From: CAZOWM01 sp964583615 | GTDB taxonomy: Bacteria; Spirochaetota; B62-G9; DRHN01 | Direction: 5' to 3' | Length of the DNA: 64,000 nt | Assembly (NCBI GenBank): GCA_964583615.1 | Contig: CAZOWM010000006.1 | Location: 32,493-96,492 of the forward strand | Shown: positions 1 through 8,848 of the stretch, in pieces | How positions within the stretch are numbered: the first letter of the stretch is position 1 | Layout: each line of letters begins with the position of its first letter | The notes under the pieces: model-generated | The model's input: the letters and a program-made list of their open reading frames with translations, nothing else | What the model was told of the DNA's origin: nothing | Databases searched by the model: none | Position numbers and translations under genes: made by a program

Positions 1-1875
1 TACTTCCAGCACCCCCATATCTCTTTGAAGCTCGAGTTCCCCCACCCTGTAACGCACGAGCGCTGATGTGAACGCATTCTGCGCCAGGATAAGAGCCTCC
101 TGGGCCTCCAGAAGGTCACGGATCTCCACGAGCCCTGCCTGGAGAAACAGGTTGGCGCTCCTGACACGTTTCTGTGCGAGTGACAGTGCATTTTTCTGTA
201 TCCGCAGGTTTTCCCTCGACTCGCGAAGATCCCGCAGCACATTTCGTACGGAAAGTTTGATGTTGTCCTCGAGGTCCTGAAAATCCCTGACCGCATTTTC
301 CAGGTCAATGAGGCTTTCACGGTAGGCCTTTCTTTCTTCAGCGCGGTCCAGCGCAAAGTCGAAGCTCAACAGCGTGGAGTAAAAACCCCTGTTCAGTCTG
401 AAACCGGTTTCGGAAGAATCGGTCGAGCTGGTGCTCCGCAGATTTCCGATACTCGCCGATCCCAGCAGGGTGAGCTCCGGTTGCAATGCATCGGCAGCCA
501 CGACAATTTTTCGCCGGCTGTCATAGACTTCACCGAGTGCGGTTCTCAAATCGAGGCGGTTTTCTATGCCGAGTGCTACAGCCTCTGACTCCCCGATTTC
601 CAGAGGTCCCGCTTCCCTGCCCCCTGGCATTTCGAATTCAGCAGGTGCATCAGCAGGAGGAGTCGCGCCGGGGAGTTCTTCTTCGGGGTGTATGCCCTGT
701 GTGTGCGAGTCTTCTGTGTGTTCGAGTTCCACCATGTGAGCTGTACTCAGAGCGAGGCGTTTCAGCTCCTCCTGGTCGAGCCGTATGCGCGCATCAGGGG
801 GGAGCCCAAGCAAGAGTTTAAAACCGTCGAGACGTCCCTCGTAGGTCTGCCGTGCACTTATCCATCGGGTACGGGCCCGAAGCTCCTCCTGTGTGGCCTG
901 ATCCCCCTGTATTTCCGATATCCTCCCAGCATCCGCGAGACGGCGCGCCCTCCTGCGTGCGGTGATAAGACTCCGGTAGTTTTCCTCTGTGTTTTCGATC
1001 TGGTCGTTGAGCTTCAGCACTTCAAGGTACTCTGCTGCAATCTCGACGGCAAAGGTCTTTTTATATCTTTCAAAGTGGTAAATCGCGTAGACTACATCCC
1101 GTTCCGCCTGTATCAGCGGCTCTGTAACGATGTGTTTTCCAGAGCCCCGCAGAAGAGGAACGGAGATCGTCGCGTCAGCGAACGCTCCAAGAGATGTCTC
1201 GTCTGCGGTGAGGAGGTTCACCAGGTCGAGCCCTATCTGCGTGGTGAGAGAGAGCCCGTTTTTAAAGGTTCGTCCGACCGTCCCTGTACCGCTGTGTTTT
1301 AATTCGGAGGACGCATCGCCCTGCCGGAAGTCTACGGCTGCCTCAGTTTCTGCCGAAGCAGTGAGGATGCTTCGAAACTCGTGCCTGCTGAGATCGAGGC
1401 CGAGTGCCGCGCGAAACAGGTCCTCTTTTTGTTCCTGGTACTCCCTGCTGTTTTTGGCTCCGATCTGCAAAGCCTCCATCAGGGATACCGTAAGTTCACG
1501 GCCTTCTTCCAAAGGGCCAGGCGCTGAAAAAGTGGTCGACTCGAATGACTGGATACGAGCTCCGTCATCGGACCGGTGTTCGACGGGTTCAAGATACATG
1601 CTGCCGAGAGAAATCGGGCTCGAAAACGGGAGCTGCTGTCCGATGAAGAGCCTCCTCCTCAGCGTATCCGAGGGCTTTTCAATGGTGAAAGGCTCTGTTT
1701 TCCCGAGAGAAGAAGCCTGCTTTTCCGTTATGATGTGCCTTGCTTGCAGGTCTGCGCGCATTCGCTGTTTTTCCGCGGATGCACAGCCGGAAAAAAGAAA
1801 AATAAGCAGGAGCGCGAAAGCTCCAAACGCCACTGTGGGCTGAAGTTTCGAGGTATTTTTTCTCAGTTCACTCAC
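1..1875 (-). CDS. TolC-family outer-membrane efflux lipoprotein (3' end beyond the window)
   Basis: Translating the minus strand gives one open frame of 625 codons running off the left edge. It starts at GTG 1875, preceded by an AGAGG ribosome site. The N terminus has a basic start, a hydrophobic stretch and the lipobox LFSGC, so this should be a lipoprotein. The body is rich in long amphipathic helices and shows the two-fold TolC pattern: a helical half with ERDVVYAIYHFERYKK and IAAEYLEVLKLNDQIENTEE, and a second half with LVDRLD-type text (ENRLDLRTALGEVYDSRRK) and LRESRENLRIQKNALSLAQKR. In the family this is the outer-membrane channel of a tripartite exporter or type I secretion system. No inner-membrane pump or membrane-fusion partner is visible here; they may lie to the left. 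Plus-strand open frames over this stretch are antisense shadows. Confidence 0.85.
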   Translation of the reverse strand, partial: MSELRKNTSKLQPTVAFGAFALLLIFLFSGCASAEKQRMRADLQARHIITEKQASSLGKTEPFTIEKPSDTLRRRLFIGQQLPFSSPISLGSMYLEPVEHRSDDGARIQSFESTTFSAPGPLEEGRELTVSLMEALQIGAKNSREYQEQKEDLFRAALGLDLSRHEFRSILTASAETEAAVDFRQGDASSELKHSGTGTVGRTFKNGLSLTTQIGLDLVNLLTADETSLGAFADATISVPLLRGSGKHIVTEPLIQAERDVVYAIYHFERYKKTFAVEIAAEYLEVLKLNDQIENTEENYRSLITARRRARRLADAGRISEIQGDQATQEELRARTRWISARQTYEGRLDGFKLLLGLPPDARIRLDQEELKRLALSTAHMVELEHTEDSHTQGIHPEEELPGATPPADAPAEFEMPGGREAGPLEIGESEAVALGIENRLDLRTALGEVYDSRRKIVVAADALQPELTLLGSASIGNLRSTSSTDSSETGFRLNRGFYSTLLSFDFALDRAEERKAYRESLIDLENAVRDFQDLEDNIKLSVRNVLRDLRESRENLRIQKNALSLAQKRVRSANLFLQAGLVEIRDLLEAQEALILAQNAFTSALVRYRVGELELQRDMGVLEV

Positions 1876-2019
1876 ATGCGCCTCTTTCCCGTAACATTGT
1901 ATAATATAGTAGCGGAAAACGGGTAGGAAAAAATGTTTCTTCGCTTCCATGGGTGCAGTTTTCGTCGCACATATTTCGGGGAAAAATCGTGTGGTGGAAG
2001 CGAAAAACACGCGTGAAGG

Positions 2020-2757
2020 CTATGAGAGGAGGTGGATCATTTTTTCTTTTACTGATTCATAACAAGATTTTCCCCCCCTTTCAACGATCGCCTCGATGAA
2101 TGCAGATCCCACAACCACTGCGTGTACGAAAAAAGCGAGCGTGTGTACCTGTGCTTTTGTGGATATTCCAAACCCGGCAAAAATTTTTGCTCCTGAGGTT
2201 TTAATCCTCTTTAAATATGCAATATTGTGTTCCCCAACTTCCGTGTATGCTCCGGTGATGCCTTTTCTCAATGTCGTGTACACGTATCGAGGACCCAGAG
2301 AAAGGATCGTCTGAAAGCGTTCGGCCGATATGGTGGGGCAGATGACAGGTACAATACTCACATTTGCTTTCGTACCAAGAGAAAACAGCCCCTCATCGTA
2401 GCCGGGTGAAAGATCAGGGATGATCAGCCCCTGCGCACCGGCCCCGGCCGTTTCCCCAATAAAGCGTTTTATTCCGTAACAGTAGACAGTGTTTGCATAT
2501 CCCATGATGAAGATCGGGATGTCTGTGATTTTTCGAATGTGCGCGACAAAGGAAAACCCTTTCCGCACACTGAAACCGGAGGCCAACGCCTGGTCGCACG
2601 CTTTCTGGATGAATGGGCCGTCTGCGGTCGGATCGCTGAAAGGGAACTGCACCTCAAGATAGGAAGCCCCGCCGTGAACAAGGCCACGGGCGATATTATG
2701 TGAACTTTTAGCATCCGGGTAGTAGGAAACGAGATGTGCCATGATTCTAGCGGGCAT
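2020..2757 (-). CDS. trpA: tryptophan synthase alpha chain
   Basis: TrpA cleaves indole-3-glycerol phosphate to indole, which passes to TrpB. The TIM-barrel text includes the catalytic Glu in YLEVQFPFSDP and the catalytic Asp in SDPTADGP, and the phosphate-binding end GFGISTKAQV. I place the start at ATG 2757 (245 aa, close to the family's usual length). An AGGAGG lies 8 nt upstream of it, and it overlaps the end of trpB by 11 nt; the longer open frame starting at 2817 lies inside trpB and lacks such a site. It is the last gene of the trp operon. The active-site text departs from the usual IELGVPFSDP form, but the two catalytic acids are kept. Confidence 0.93.
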   Translation of the reverse strand: MPARIMAHLVSYYPDAKSSHNIARGLVHGGASYLEVQFPFSDPTADGPFIQKACDQALASGFSVRKGFSFVAHIRKITDIPIFIMGYANTVYCYGIKRFIGETAGAGAQGLIIPDLSPGYDEGLFSLGTKANVSIVPVICPTISAERFQTILSLGPRYVYTTLRKGITGAYTEVGEHNIAYLKRIKTSGAKIFAGFGISTKAQVHTLAFFVHAVVVGSAFIEAIVERGGKSCYESVKEKMIHLLS

Positions 2758-3976
2758 ACTGTGAAACCTCCTTTTCAAGAAAGATCCGCCATGCCTCTCT
2801 GTCGAGGGCATCGGCAAGAATGAACAGGTCTTTGTCTCCTCTCCCGGACATGTTTACGATGATTGATTTTTCTGAAGGAAGGTGCTGGGCACGCTTCAAA
2901 GCCTCTGCTCCGGCATGAGCCGATTCGAGGGCAAACACGACTCCTTCATGACGCGCAAAAAATCCCACCGCGTCGAGAGCTTCCTGGTCTCTCACCCTTG
3001 TAAACTCAATGCGCTTTTTTTCCCCAAGATGTGCAAGCTGGGGCCCGATTCCCGGGTAATCGAGACCTGCGGAAATGGAATGGGTCTGCTGGACCTGCCC
3101 GTCTGCATCAAGGAGAAAGAGAGATTTATATCCGTGCACTATTCCTGTTTTTCCCAGACCGTTCATCCGTGATGCGTGCTCTCCGGGCCCGGTGCCGACC
3201 CCTCCTGCCTCGACTCCAATGAGTGCGGGTGTTTCCCGATCGATGAAGGGTGAAAAAAACCCGATTGCATTTGAGCCGCCACCCACGCATGCAACGAGGG
3301 CCTCGACATCGAGGCGTCTTTTTTTCACGTCCGCGGCGACCTCTTTTCCGATTACAGCCTGAAACTCGCGCACCATATCGGGGTACGGCGATGGTCCCAG
3401 TGCCGACCCGAGAAGATAGTGGGTGGTTTCAAAACTCGAGGCCCAGTCCCTCAGCGCTTCATTCACCGCATCTTTCAGAGTGCCGTTTCCAGAGGTCACA
3501 GGAATCACCTCTGCGCCGAAAAGCTGCATCCAGAACACATTTGGTCGCTGCCTGTGCATGTCTTTTTCACCCATGTAGATCCTGCAGTGCATCCCGAGTT
3601 TTGCGCACACAGCTGCAGTTGCGAGGCCGTGCTGCCCAGCGCCCGTCTCCGCGATGATCCTCTTTTTGCCCAGCCTTTTTGCAAGAAGCGCCTGCCCGCA
3701 TGCATTGTTTATCTTGTGTGCCCCCGTGTTGGCGAGGCCTTCGAGTTTTATATAGATTTGAGCCCCCCCCGCTGCACGAGATGCGTTTTCCGCGTGCATG
3801 AGGGGAGTGGGCCTTCCGGCAAAATCCGCCAGAAGCGTGGAGAGCTCTGTTTGAAAGCTCTCGGTTTTCATGGTGTGCGCCCACTGTTTTTCCAGTTCAT
3901 CGAGAGGTGTTCGCAAGAGTTCGGAAACGTATCTTCCGCCGAAATTTCCGAAGAAATCATTATATATCCTGTGCAC
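2747..3976 (-). CDS. trpB: tryptophan synthase beta chain
   Basis: TrpB is the PLP enzyme that condenses indole with serine to make tryptophan, in an alpha2beta2 complex with TrpA. The protein has 409 aa, normal for TrpB1. It shows GRPTPL, the PLP-lysine segment KLEGLANTGAHKINNA, the carboxylate-binding AETGAGQHG, and the phosphate-binding glycine loop ACVGGGSNAIG. Its start overlaps trpCF by 17 nt and its end overlaps trpA by 11 nt, consistent with translational coupling. Confidence 0.96.
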   Translation of the reverse strand: MHRIYNDFFGNFGGRYVSELLRTPLDELEKQWAHTMKTESFQTELSTLLADFAGRPTPLMHAENASRAAGGAQIYIKLEGLANTGAHKINNACGQALLAKRLGKKRIIAETGAGQHGLATAAVCAKLGMHCRIYMGEKDMHRQRPNVFWMQLFGAEVIPVTSGNGTLKDAVNEALRDWASSFETTHYLLGSALGPSPYPDMVREFQAVIGKEVAADVKKRRLDVEALVACVGGGSNAIGFFSPFIDRETPALIGVEAGGVGTGPGEHASRMNGLGKTGIVHGYKSLFLLDADGQVQQTHSISAGLDYPGIGPQLAHLGEKKRIEFTRVRDQEALDAVGFFARHEGVVFALESAHAGAEALKRAQHLPSEKSIIVNMSGRGDKDLFILADALDREAWRIFLEKEVSQYAR

Positions 3977-5384
3977 GCTCTATCTCCTTGAAGAATTTTT
4001 CTATTTTTCTGTGATCCTTTATTCCCGGTGCGCGTTCGAGCCGGCTCGACGAGTCGAGCAGCTCGGGGCGAAACTTCGTTACTGTTTCCTTTACGTTTGC
4101 CGGCCCTATCCCGCCTGCAAGCCACAACGGATGCCGCAGCCGTGTTTTTTCTATAAGCTCAGCAGATGCTGTTTTCCCTGTCCCCCCGGGGACGCCCGGG
4201 ACAAAGGCATCGACTAGGACTCTCGGGCAGGGGTATGACGAGATGCGCTCTACATTGGTTTCATCTTTCAATCTGAGCGCTTTGTACCAGGGGAAAGAAA
4301 ATCTTTCCAAAGTTTCGGGGCGTTCTTCTCCGTGAAATTGAACCGCGTCTATCAGGCCTTCTGACAGGAGTGCAGCGATCTCTTCTTCAATGAAAAGTGC
4401 GGTGCCGCCCGCAGTCACCACGCCGACTTTCAGGACGTCGAGATGTGCGGTTTTTCGCGGCAGGTCAAAAGAAGCCTTTCTCGGAGAATCCGTAAAAATA
4501 AAACCAAGCACGTCCGCACCCATTTCTGCAGAAAACTCCGCGTCTGCAGGCCGGGTAATCCCGCATATCTTTGTGAGAGGCTTCCCTTGTTGTTTCAGAG
4601 AAAAAAGTTTTTGCCAGAAAGCGCCGCGGAAGGATGAAAACACTGAACAGAGTTCGTTGACAAGGGAAGCGTTTTTCATCACCCCTTCACCAACCAGCAC
4701 GCCGCAGAAACCCTGTTCGAGTGCGCGTGCTGCGTGCTCCTTTGAAGAGATGCCGGACTCAAAAACCAGCCGGGTGGGCCAGTCTATGTGTTGTACAAGA
4801 CTGTATGAGAACTCGGGGTCTACCTGAAAATTCTCGAGGTTTCTGCTGTTGATTCCCGTATACCCGGGTTTCAGCGTGCGTGCTTTTTTCACATCTTCCT
4901 CGTCGTGCAGCTCAACGAGCACCTCCATCCCCAAACGCTTTGCGCGGGTGTAGAGCCGCAAAAGAGAATGGGGTTCATGGAGTTTCGCAATGAGAAGCAG
5001 GGCATCCGCACCTGCTCGATAGGAGACATCGATATCCTCCTCATCGATGAGAAAATCTTTTCGCAGAACCGAGAGACCTGGGAAGGCTTTTTTCACTGAA
5101 ACAAGGTCTTGGAGAGACCCGGAGAAAAAGTCCGGTTCCGTGAGCACGGATACTGTTTTTATCCCCTTTTTTGTATATATTTGTGCCTGTTTTTTCGCAT
5201 CGGCATAGGGGGCAATGGGCCCTTTTGACGGAGACCGCCGTTTGATCTCACACAGTATGAAGGGATCCCTCCCAAAAGGAACCAGGGGGGCTGAGCGGCT
5301 GGGGGGAACGCTCACTCCCAACCCGTGTCCCATTTTCCGGATTTTTTTCCTTCTATTTTCAATGATCTCATCCAGTATGCTCAT
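3960..5384 (-). CDS. trpCF: bifunctional indole-3-glycerol-phosphate synthase / phosphoribosylanthranilate isomerase
   Basis: One 474-aa chain carries two barrels. The N-terminal half (about residues 1-255) is TrpC, with EIKRRSPSKG, SVLTEPDFFSGS and VLRKDFLIDE. The C-terminal half (about 265-470) is TrpF, with KICGITRPADAEFSAEMG, VQFHGEE and LAGGIGPANV. The two domains catalyse consecutive but reversed steps of tryptophan synthesis: the isomerase makes CdRP and the synthase closes the indole ring. The fusion matches the E. coli TrpC arrangement and length. It overlaps trpGD by 4 nt (ATGA) and trpB by 17 nt. Confidence 0.95.
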   Translation of the reverse strand: MSILDEIIENRRKKIRKMGHGLGVSVPPSRSAPLVPFGRDPFILCEIKRRSPSKGPIAPYADAKKQAQIYTKKGIKTVSVLTEPDFFSGSLQDLVSVKKAFPGLSVLRKDFLIDEEDIDVSYRAGADALLLIAKLHEPHSLLRLYTRAKRLGMEVLVELHDEEDVKKARTLKPGYTGINSRNLENFQVDPEFSYSLVQHIDWPTRLVFESGISSKEHAARALEQGFCGVLVGEGVMKNASLVNELCSVFSSFRGAFWQKLFSLKQQGKPLTKICGITRPADAEFSAEMGADVLGFIFTDSPRKASFDLPRKTAHLDVLKVGVVTAGGTALFIEEEIAALLSEGLIDAVQFHGEERPETLERFSFPWYKALRLKDETNVERISSYPCPRVLVDAFVPGVPGGTGKTASAELIEKTRLRHPLWLAGGIGPANVKETVTKFRPELLDSSSRLERAPGIKDHRKIEKFFKEIERAQDI

Positions 5385-7006
5385 GCGTGTATTTTCTCCC
5401 CCTGCTGACAGCAGATAATTTTTTGTGCAGACCTGATCTCCTGGATTTTTTCCCTGACTCTGCCCGACTCGAGGGCATTACATGCCATCAGGTAGCCGTC
5501 TTTGATGCTTCCGGCAAGAGCATATACAAAGAGTGCTGCGCCTGCATTGAGCGCGACCGCTTCCCTAATCGCAGGGCGCCCTTCTGAGTTGAGCAGGGAT
5601 TCTGCGATGCGTGCATTTTGCTTCGGGTCTCCTCCCCTGAGTTCTTCACGGGAAAATCGTTTCACACCGAGGTCCGAAGGATCAAATACGTAGTCTTTCC
5701 TGTTTCCATTGTCGTCGATCAGCACCACACGAGTTGGAGCGGATACGGATATTTCGTCGAAACCGTCGAGGCTGCACACGGTCATTACGCGTTTTTTCCC
5801 CATAAGCCGTGCAGCTTCCGCCATGGGCACACTGAATCTCGGGGAAAACACTCCGATGAGCTGGTATTCAGCGTCTGCAGGATTCACCAGCGGACCGAGC
5901 AGGTTCATCACTGTTTTTATCCCGAGCTCTCTTCTCACTGCCGCTGCATGCTTCATGGAGCTGTGATAAATCGGAGCATATAAAAACGTGAAACCGGTTT
6001 TTTTGAGAAGCATTTCCGCGTGCTCGGGCGGGATGTCGACCGCTATTCCCATTTCACGGTAAAAATCAGCACTGCCCGACTTCGAGCTCACTCCTCTGTT
6101 TCCGTGTTTTGCAACAGAAGCGCCGCATGCTGCAGCTACAAGCGCCGCCATTGAGGAAATATTGAAGCTGCCGGTTTCATCACCGCCCGTGCCGCAGGTA
6201 TCGAGAAGCGGTCCGGAAAATGAGATACATTTTTTCGTGTGTTTCAAAACAGATGCAAACCCTGAAAGCTCCAGTGGGGTGATGTTTTTCGTCATCAGCG
6301 CAACAAGGACCGCTGCGATCTGACCTGAAGAGAGCTCGCCCCGCGTGAGTTCGTCCATAAACGAGGCTGCTTCGCTTTCTGTGAGGTCTTTTCCCGAAAG
6401 AAGCTTTACGAGATAGGCTTTCAGGTCAAAGGGTTCTCTTTTATAATTGAGAAAATTGTGAAAAATTTTTTCTCCGTATTCTGAGGCGATCGATTCGGGG
6501 TGAAACTGAATCCCTTCGACTGCGTGCTCCTTGTGGCGAACACCCATGATTTCACCGTCACCGGCCACAGCCGTGACTTCGAGGTCCGCAGGCAGTGTGT
6601 CTTGTTCTATCCCCAGCGAGTGATAGCGGGTGAATCTGCTCACGGTCGGAATGTTTCTGAACAGCCCTTTCCCGTCGAGCGTGATCTGTTCTGTTTTTCC
6701 GTGCACGATCCGTCTGGCGCCGACGATCCGTGCACCAAATGCATAACCGATTACCTGGTGCCCGAGGCATATTCCCAGAATCGGTATCCTTCCTGCGAAT
6801 CTTCGCACAACGTCGACACATATTCCCGCATTCTCGGGCCTGCCCGGGCCCGGGGAGATGATTATCCCCTCAGGTGCTTTTTTTTCGATCTCGTCGACAG
6901 AGATGCGGTCATTTCGGAAGACAGTGAAATCAGCCCCGCCCATCTGCGCAAGGTACTGATAGAGGTTGTACGTAAAGGAGTCGTAATTGTCGATCAGGAT
7001 ATACAT
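5381..7006 (-). CDS. trpGD: anthranilate synthase glutaminase component fused to anthranilate phosphoribosyltransferase
   Basis: This is a 541-aa fusion. Residues 1 to about 190 are the class I glutamine amidotransferase TrpG, with IISPGPGRPENAG, the nucleophile cysteine in GICLGHQ and the His-Glu pair in GIQFHPESIAS. Residues from about 195 onward are TrpD, with DTCGTGGDETGSFNIS, AKHGNRGVSSKSGSAD and MNLLGPLVNPA. TrpG supplies ammonia to TrpE, and TrpD adds phosphoribose to anthranilate. The fusion is the same as in enteric bacteria. It follows trpE by 3 nt and overlaps trpCF by 4 nt. Confidence 0.95.
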   Translation of the reverse strand: MYILIDNYDSFTYNLYQYLAQMGGADFTVFRNDRISVDEIEKKAPEGIIISPGPGRPENAGICVDVVRRFAGRIPILGICLGHQVIGYAFGARIVGARRIVHGKTEQITLDGKGLFRNIPTVSRFTRYHSLGIEQDTLPADLEVTAVAGDGEIMGVRHKEHAVEGIQFHPESIASEYGEKIFHNFLNYKREPFDLKAYLVKLLSGKDLTESEAASFMDELTRGELSSGQIAAVLVALMTKNITPLELSGFASVLKHTKKCISFSGPLLDTCGTGGDETGSFNISSMAALVAAACGASVAKHGNRGVSSKSGSADFYREMGIAVDIPPEHAEMLLKKTGFTFLYAPIYHSSMKHAAAVRRELGIKTVMNLLGPLVNPADAEYQLIGVFSPRFSVPMAEAARLMGKKRVMTVCSLDGFDEISVSAPTRVVLIDDNGNRKDYVFDPSDLGVKRFSREELRGGDPKQNARIAESLLNSEGRPAIREAVALNAGAALFVYALAGSIKDGYLMACNALESGRVREKIQEIRSAQKIICCQQGEKIHA

Positions 7007-7009
7007 GGC

Positions 7010-8425
7010 TCATACCTCCACCCCAAAAGATTTCCCGAGCGCAGCAAGCTTCGATGAGGTCTCCTCATATTCCCTCTCAGGAACAGAGTCATACACCACT
7101 CCCGCCCCTGCCTGCAAGAACAGGAGGTCGTCGATTTTTAATGCACTTCTGATCGTAATGCATGAGTCGAGGGCTCCGCCGGGTTCCACATAGCCGACAA
7201 TTCCGGCATAGAAACTTCTCTTCTCGTTTTCGAGGGAATCGATGACTTCAACTGCCTTGATTTTTGGCGCACCTGACACTGTGCCTGCGGGGAAGGTTTT
7301 TCTGATTGCTTCGATACCGCTTTTGTCTTTTTTCAGGCATCCCTCCACCTGAGATACGATGTGCATCACATGGGAGTAACGCTCTATGCTCATGAACTCT
7401 GAGGTACGAACGCTTCCAGGCTCGCATATCCTGCCCATGTCGTTTCGTGCGAGATCAACGAGCATGAGGTGCTCGGCGCGTTCCTTCTCATCATCGAGAA
7501 GTTCTTTTTCAAAAAGCTCGTCTTCCCGCCTGTCTTTTCCCCGTTTCTTTGTTCCGGCGATTGGGCGCATGAGCACCTTTTCTCCGTCGAATTTCACGTG
7601 AAGTTCGGGAGACGACCCGAAGAGCTGGAAGCTTTTCATATCGATGAAAAACATGTAGGGAGAGGGATTGATCGATCTGAGCCTCCGGTATGCTTCGAGT
7701 GCCGGTATTTCGGTGCGCAAAACAAGCCTTCTGGAGAGCACTCCCTGAAGAAGGTTTCCCTTGACGATCTCCCTGCGGACCCTGTCGACTCCCTGCAGAA
7801 ACTCCTGCTTTTGTTTCTCACGCACAAGTGGGATACAGCTGTAGTCTTCGGGAGAAAGGTTTAAATAGTTGAAGTCCAGATCGTGAATCCGTTTCTCGAT
7901 TTCATTTACCTCCTCTTCGAGATTTATACGGTGTTCACGGTAGTTGAGAGCGAGAATATTGATCTGGTCGCTATAGTGGTCGAACACAAGAAAAGTGTGG
8001 CCGAAGAGAAAATACGCTTCAGGGATATCAATAGAATCCCTTTTTTCCGTGAAGGTGAAATCATCGAAGTGCCGTGCATATTCGTATGAGAGGTATCCGA
8101 TCCCTCCGGCGGGAAAGGGGAAGTGATATTCGAGCCCCTGGTGCTGGTTTGCAAAGTACAGGAGCACATCCAGTATGTCCCTGGCTTTTGATTTCACGGT
8201 TTGCAGCTTTTCATCTCTTGCCATGAAGAGGGTTTCGCCCTTCTGAAATACGGAAAAAGCTTCCTTGAGCAAAAGGATCGAGTAACGGCTCTTTCCGCTT
8301 CCGAATACAGCGGATTCGAGGAGCACACGGGCATGCAGTTTCCTGCAGAGTGAAAAGGGGGTAAATCGCTCGCCGTGAATGATTTTGAGCAGGCTGTCCT
8401 GCCCTGCATTTTTCGTGTGGAGCAT
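7010..8425 (-). CDS. trpE: anthranilate synthase component I
   Basis: TrpE makes anthranilate from chorismate in complex with TrpG. The frame can be read back to 8581, but the true start is ATG 8425 (MLHTKNAG, 471 aa): GGGAGG precedes it, and the upstream part is the attenuator RNA. The chorismate-binding fold is clear from GSSPELHVKF, RPIAGTKKRGKDRREDE, LVDLARNDMGR, FPAGTVSGAPKIKA and GYVEPGGALDSCITIR. Near the N terminus the motif LLES is present; in characterised TrpE proteins this forms part of the tryptophan feedback site, so I infer feedback inhibition. It is the first structural gene after the leader peptide. Confidence 0.95.
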   Translation of the reverse strand: MLHTKNAGQDSLLKIIHGERFTPFSLCRKLHARVLLESAVFGSGKSRYSILLLKEAFSVFQKGETLFMARDEKLQTVKSKARDILDVLLYFANQHQGLEYHFPFPAGGIGYLSYEYARHFDDFTFTEKRDSIDIPEAYFLFGHTFLVFDHYSDQINILALNYREHRINLEEEVNEIEKRIHDLDFNYLNLSPEDYSCIPLVREKQKQEFLQGVDRVRREIVKGNLLQGVLSRRLVLRTEIPALEAYRRLRSINPSPYMFFIDMKSFQLFGSSPELHVKFDGEKVLMRPIAGTKKRGKDRREDELFEKELLDDEKERAEHLMLVDLARNDMGRICEPGSVRTSEFMSIERYSHVMHIVSQVEGCLKKDKSGIEAIRKTFPAGTVSGAPKIKAVEVIDSLENEKRSFYAGIVGYVEPGGALDSCITIRSALKIDDLLFLQAGAGVVYDSVPEREYEETSSKLAALGKSFGVEV

Positions 8426-8448
8426 GATGCCCTCCCTGCATGTGAGAT

Positions 8449-8485
8449 AAAAAAAGCCGTGCACCCTCATACGAGGTTTCACGGC
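8449..8485 (-). terminator. trp attenuator terminator hairpin
   Basis: In the RNA sense, GCCGTG (8485-8480) pairs with CACGGC (8461-8456), with a nested CCTC/GAGG stem inside, directly followed by seven U (8455-8449). It lies 24 nt before the trpE start codon. This is the likely decision hairpin of the attenuator: if it forms, trpE is not transcribed. Confidence 0.8.
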
Positions 8486-8576
8486 CTGAAAAAAACAGGC
8501 CGCAGTGTCTGCCTGCATTGAGCCAGAAACTGCGGCCTGCGAACGGGACGCACCGGTTCCGGCTAATGCCAGAACC
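8449..8576 (-). promoter_or_regulatory. trp operon transcription attenuator (alternating RNA hairpins)
   Basis: Several inverted repeats in the leader RNA exclude one another. GGTTCTGG (8576-8569), inside the Trp codons, pairs with CCGGAACC (8562-8555). GCCGGAA (8563-8557) can instead pair with TTCTGGC (8528-8522). CAGGCCGCAGT (8539-8529) pairs with ACTGCGGCCTG (8506-8496), which is itself followed by seven U. CGGCCTG (8502-8496) can instead pair with CAGGCCG (8488-8482), which would break the last terminator. The pairings are visible in the sequence. The switching model, in which a ribosome stalled on Trp codons favours read-through, is inferred from classic trp attenuation. Confidence 0.8.
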
Positions 8577-8619
8577 ACCACCAGTAGTTATCGAAAGAGA
8601 ACGTACAGTTCAGATTCAT
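8563..8619 (-). CDS. trpL: trp leader peptide
   Basis: This short frame encodes MNLNCTFSFDNYWWWFWH followed by TAG. Four of the last six residues are tryptophan, including three in a row, which is the hallmark of a ribosome-mediated trp attenuator. The last Trp codons and the stop lie inside the first hairpin of the leader RNA. A G-rich but weak ribosome site (GGGCGG) lies upstream. Only 18 residues long, it has no enzymatic role; its translation senses charged tRNA-Trp. Confidence 0.9.
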   Translation of the reverse strand: MNLNCTFSFDNYWWWFWH

Positions 8620-8660
8620 CGTTTTGAAAAACCGCCCTGCCAAAATCAATTTATTGTATT

Positions 8661-8689
8661 ATTAAAATAGAAAAGATGAAAAAAGTCAA
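8661..8689 (-). promoter_or_regulatory. trp operon promoter
   Basis: On the minus strand TTGACT (8689-8684) and TTTAAT (8666-8661) are separated by 17 nt. They fit a sigma-70 type promoter that would start transcription about 35 nt before trpL. Confidence 0.65.
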
Positions 8690-8848
8690 GTGAATAGTGT
8701 CGATTTTTATATTGATTTTTTTCGATTTATCTTTGGCATCCCGAAAACCTCTGTTCTCCATAATTGTATTGACACTCTGAATTTTCTCATGTAGGATGGG
8801 AACGCGTTTTCTGAAAAAAAGGCCACTGGAAATTGGAGAAAATGGGAG

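Noticed and set aside
68..1926. Five overlapping plus-strand open frames over the first 1.9 kb
   Set aside because: They are antisense to a single 625-codon TolC-like frame with lipobox, start site and family motifs.
8496..8539. The 11-bp stem with following U7 as an ordinary second trp terminator
   Set aside because: Its arms also pair with other leader segments, so I treat it as part of the attenuator switch; a simple tandem terminator remains possible.
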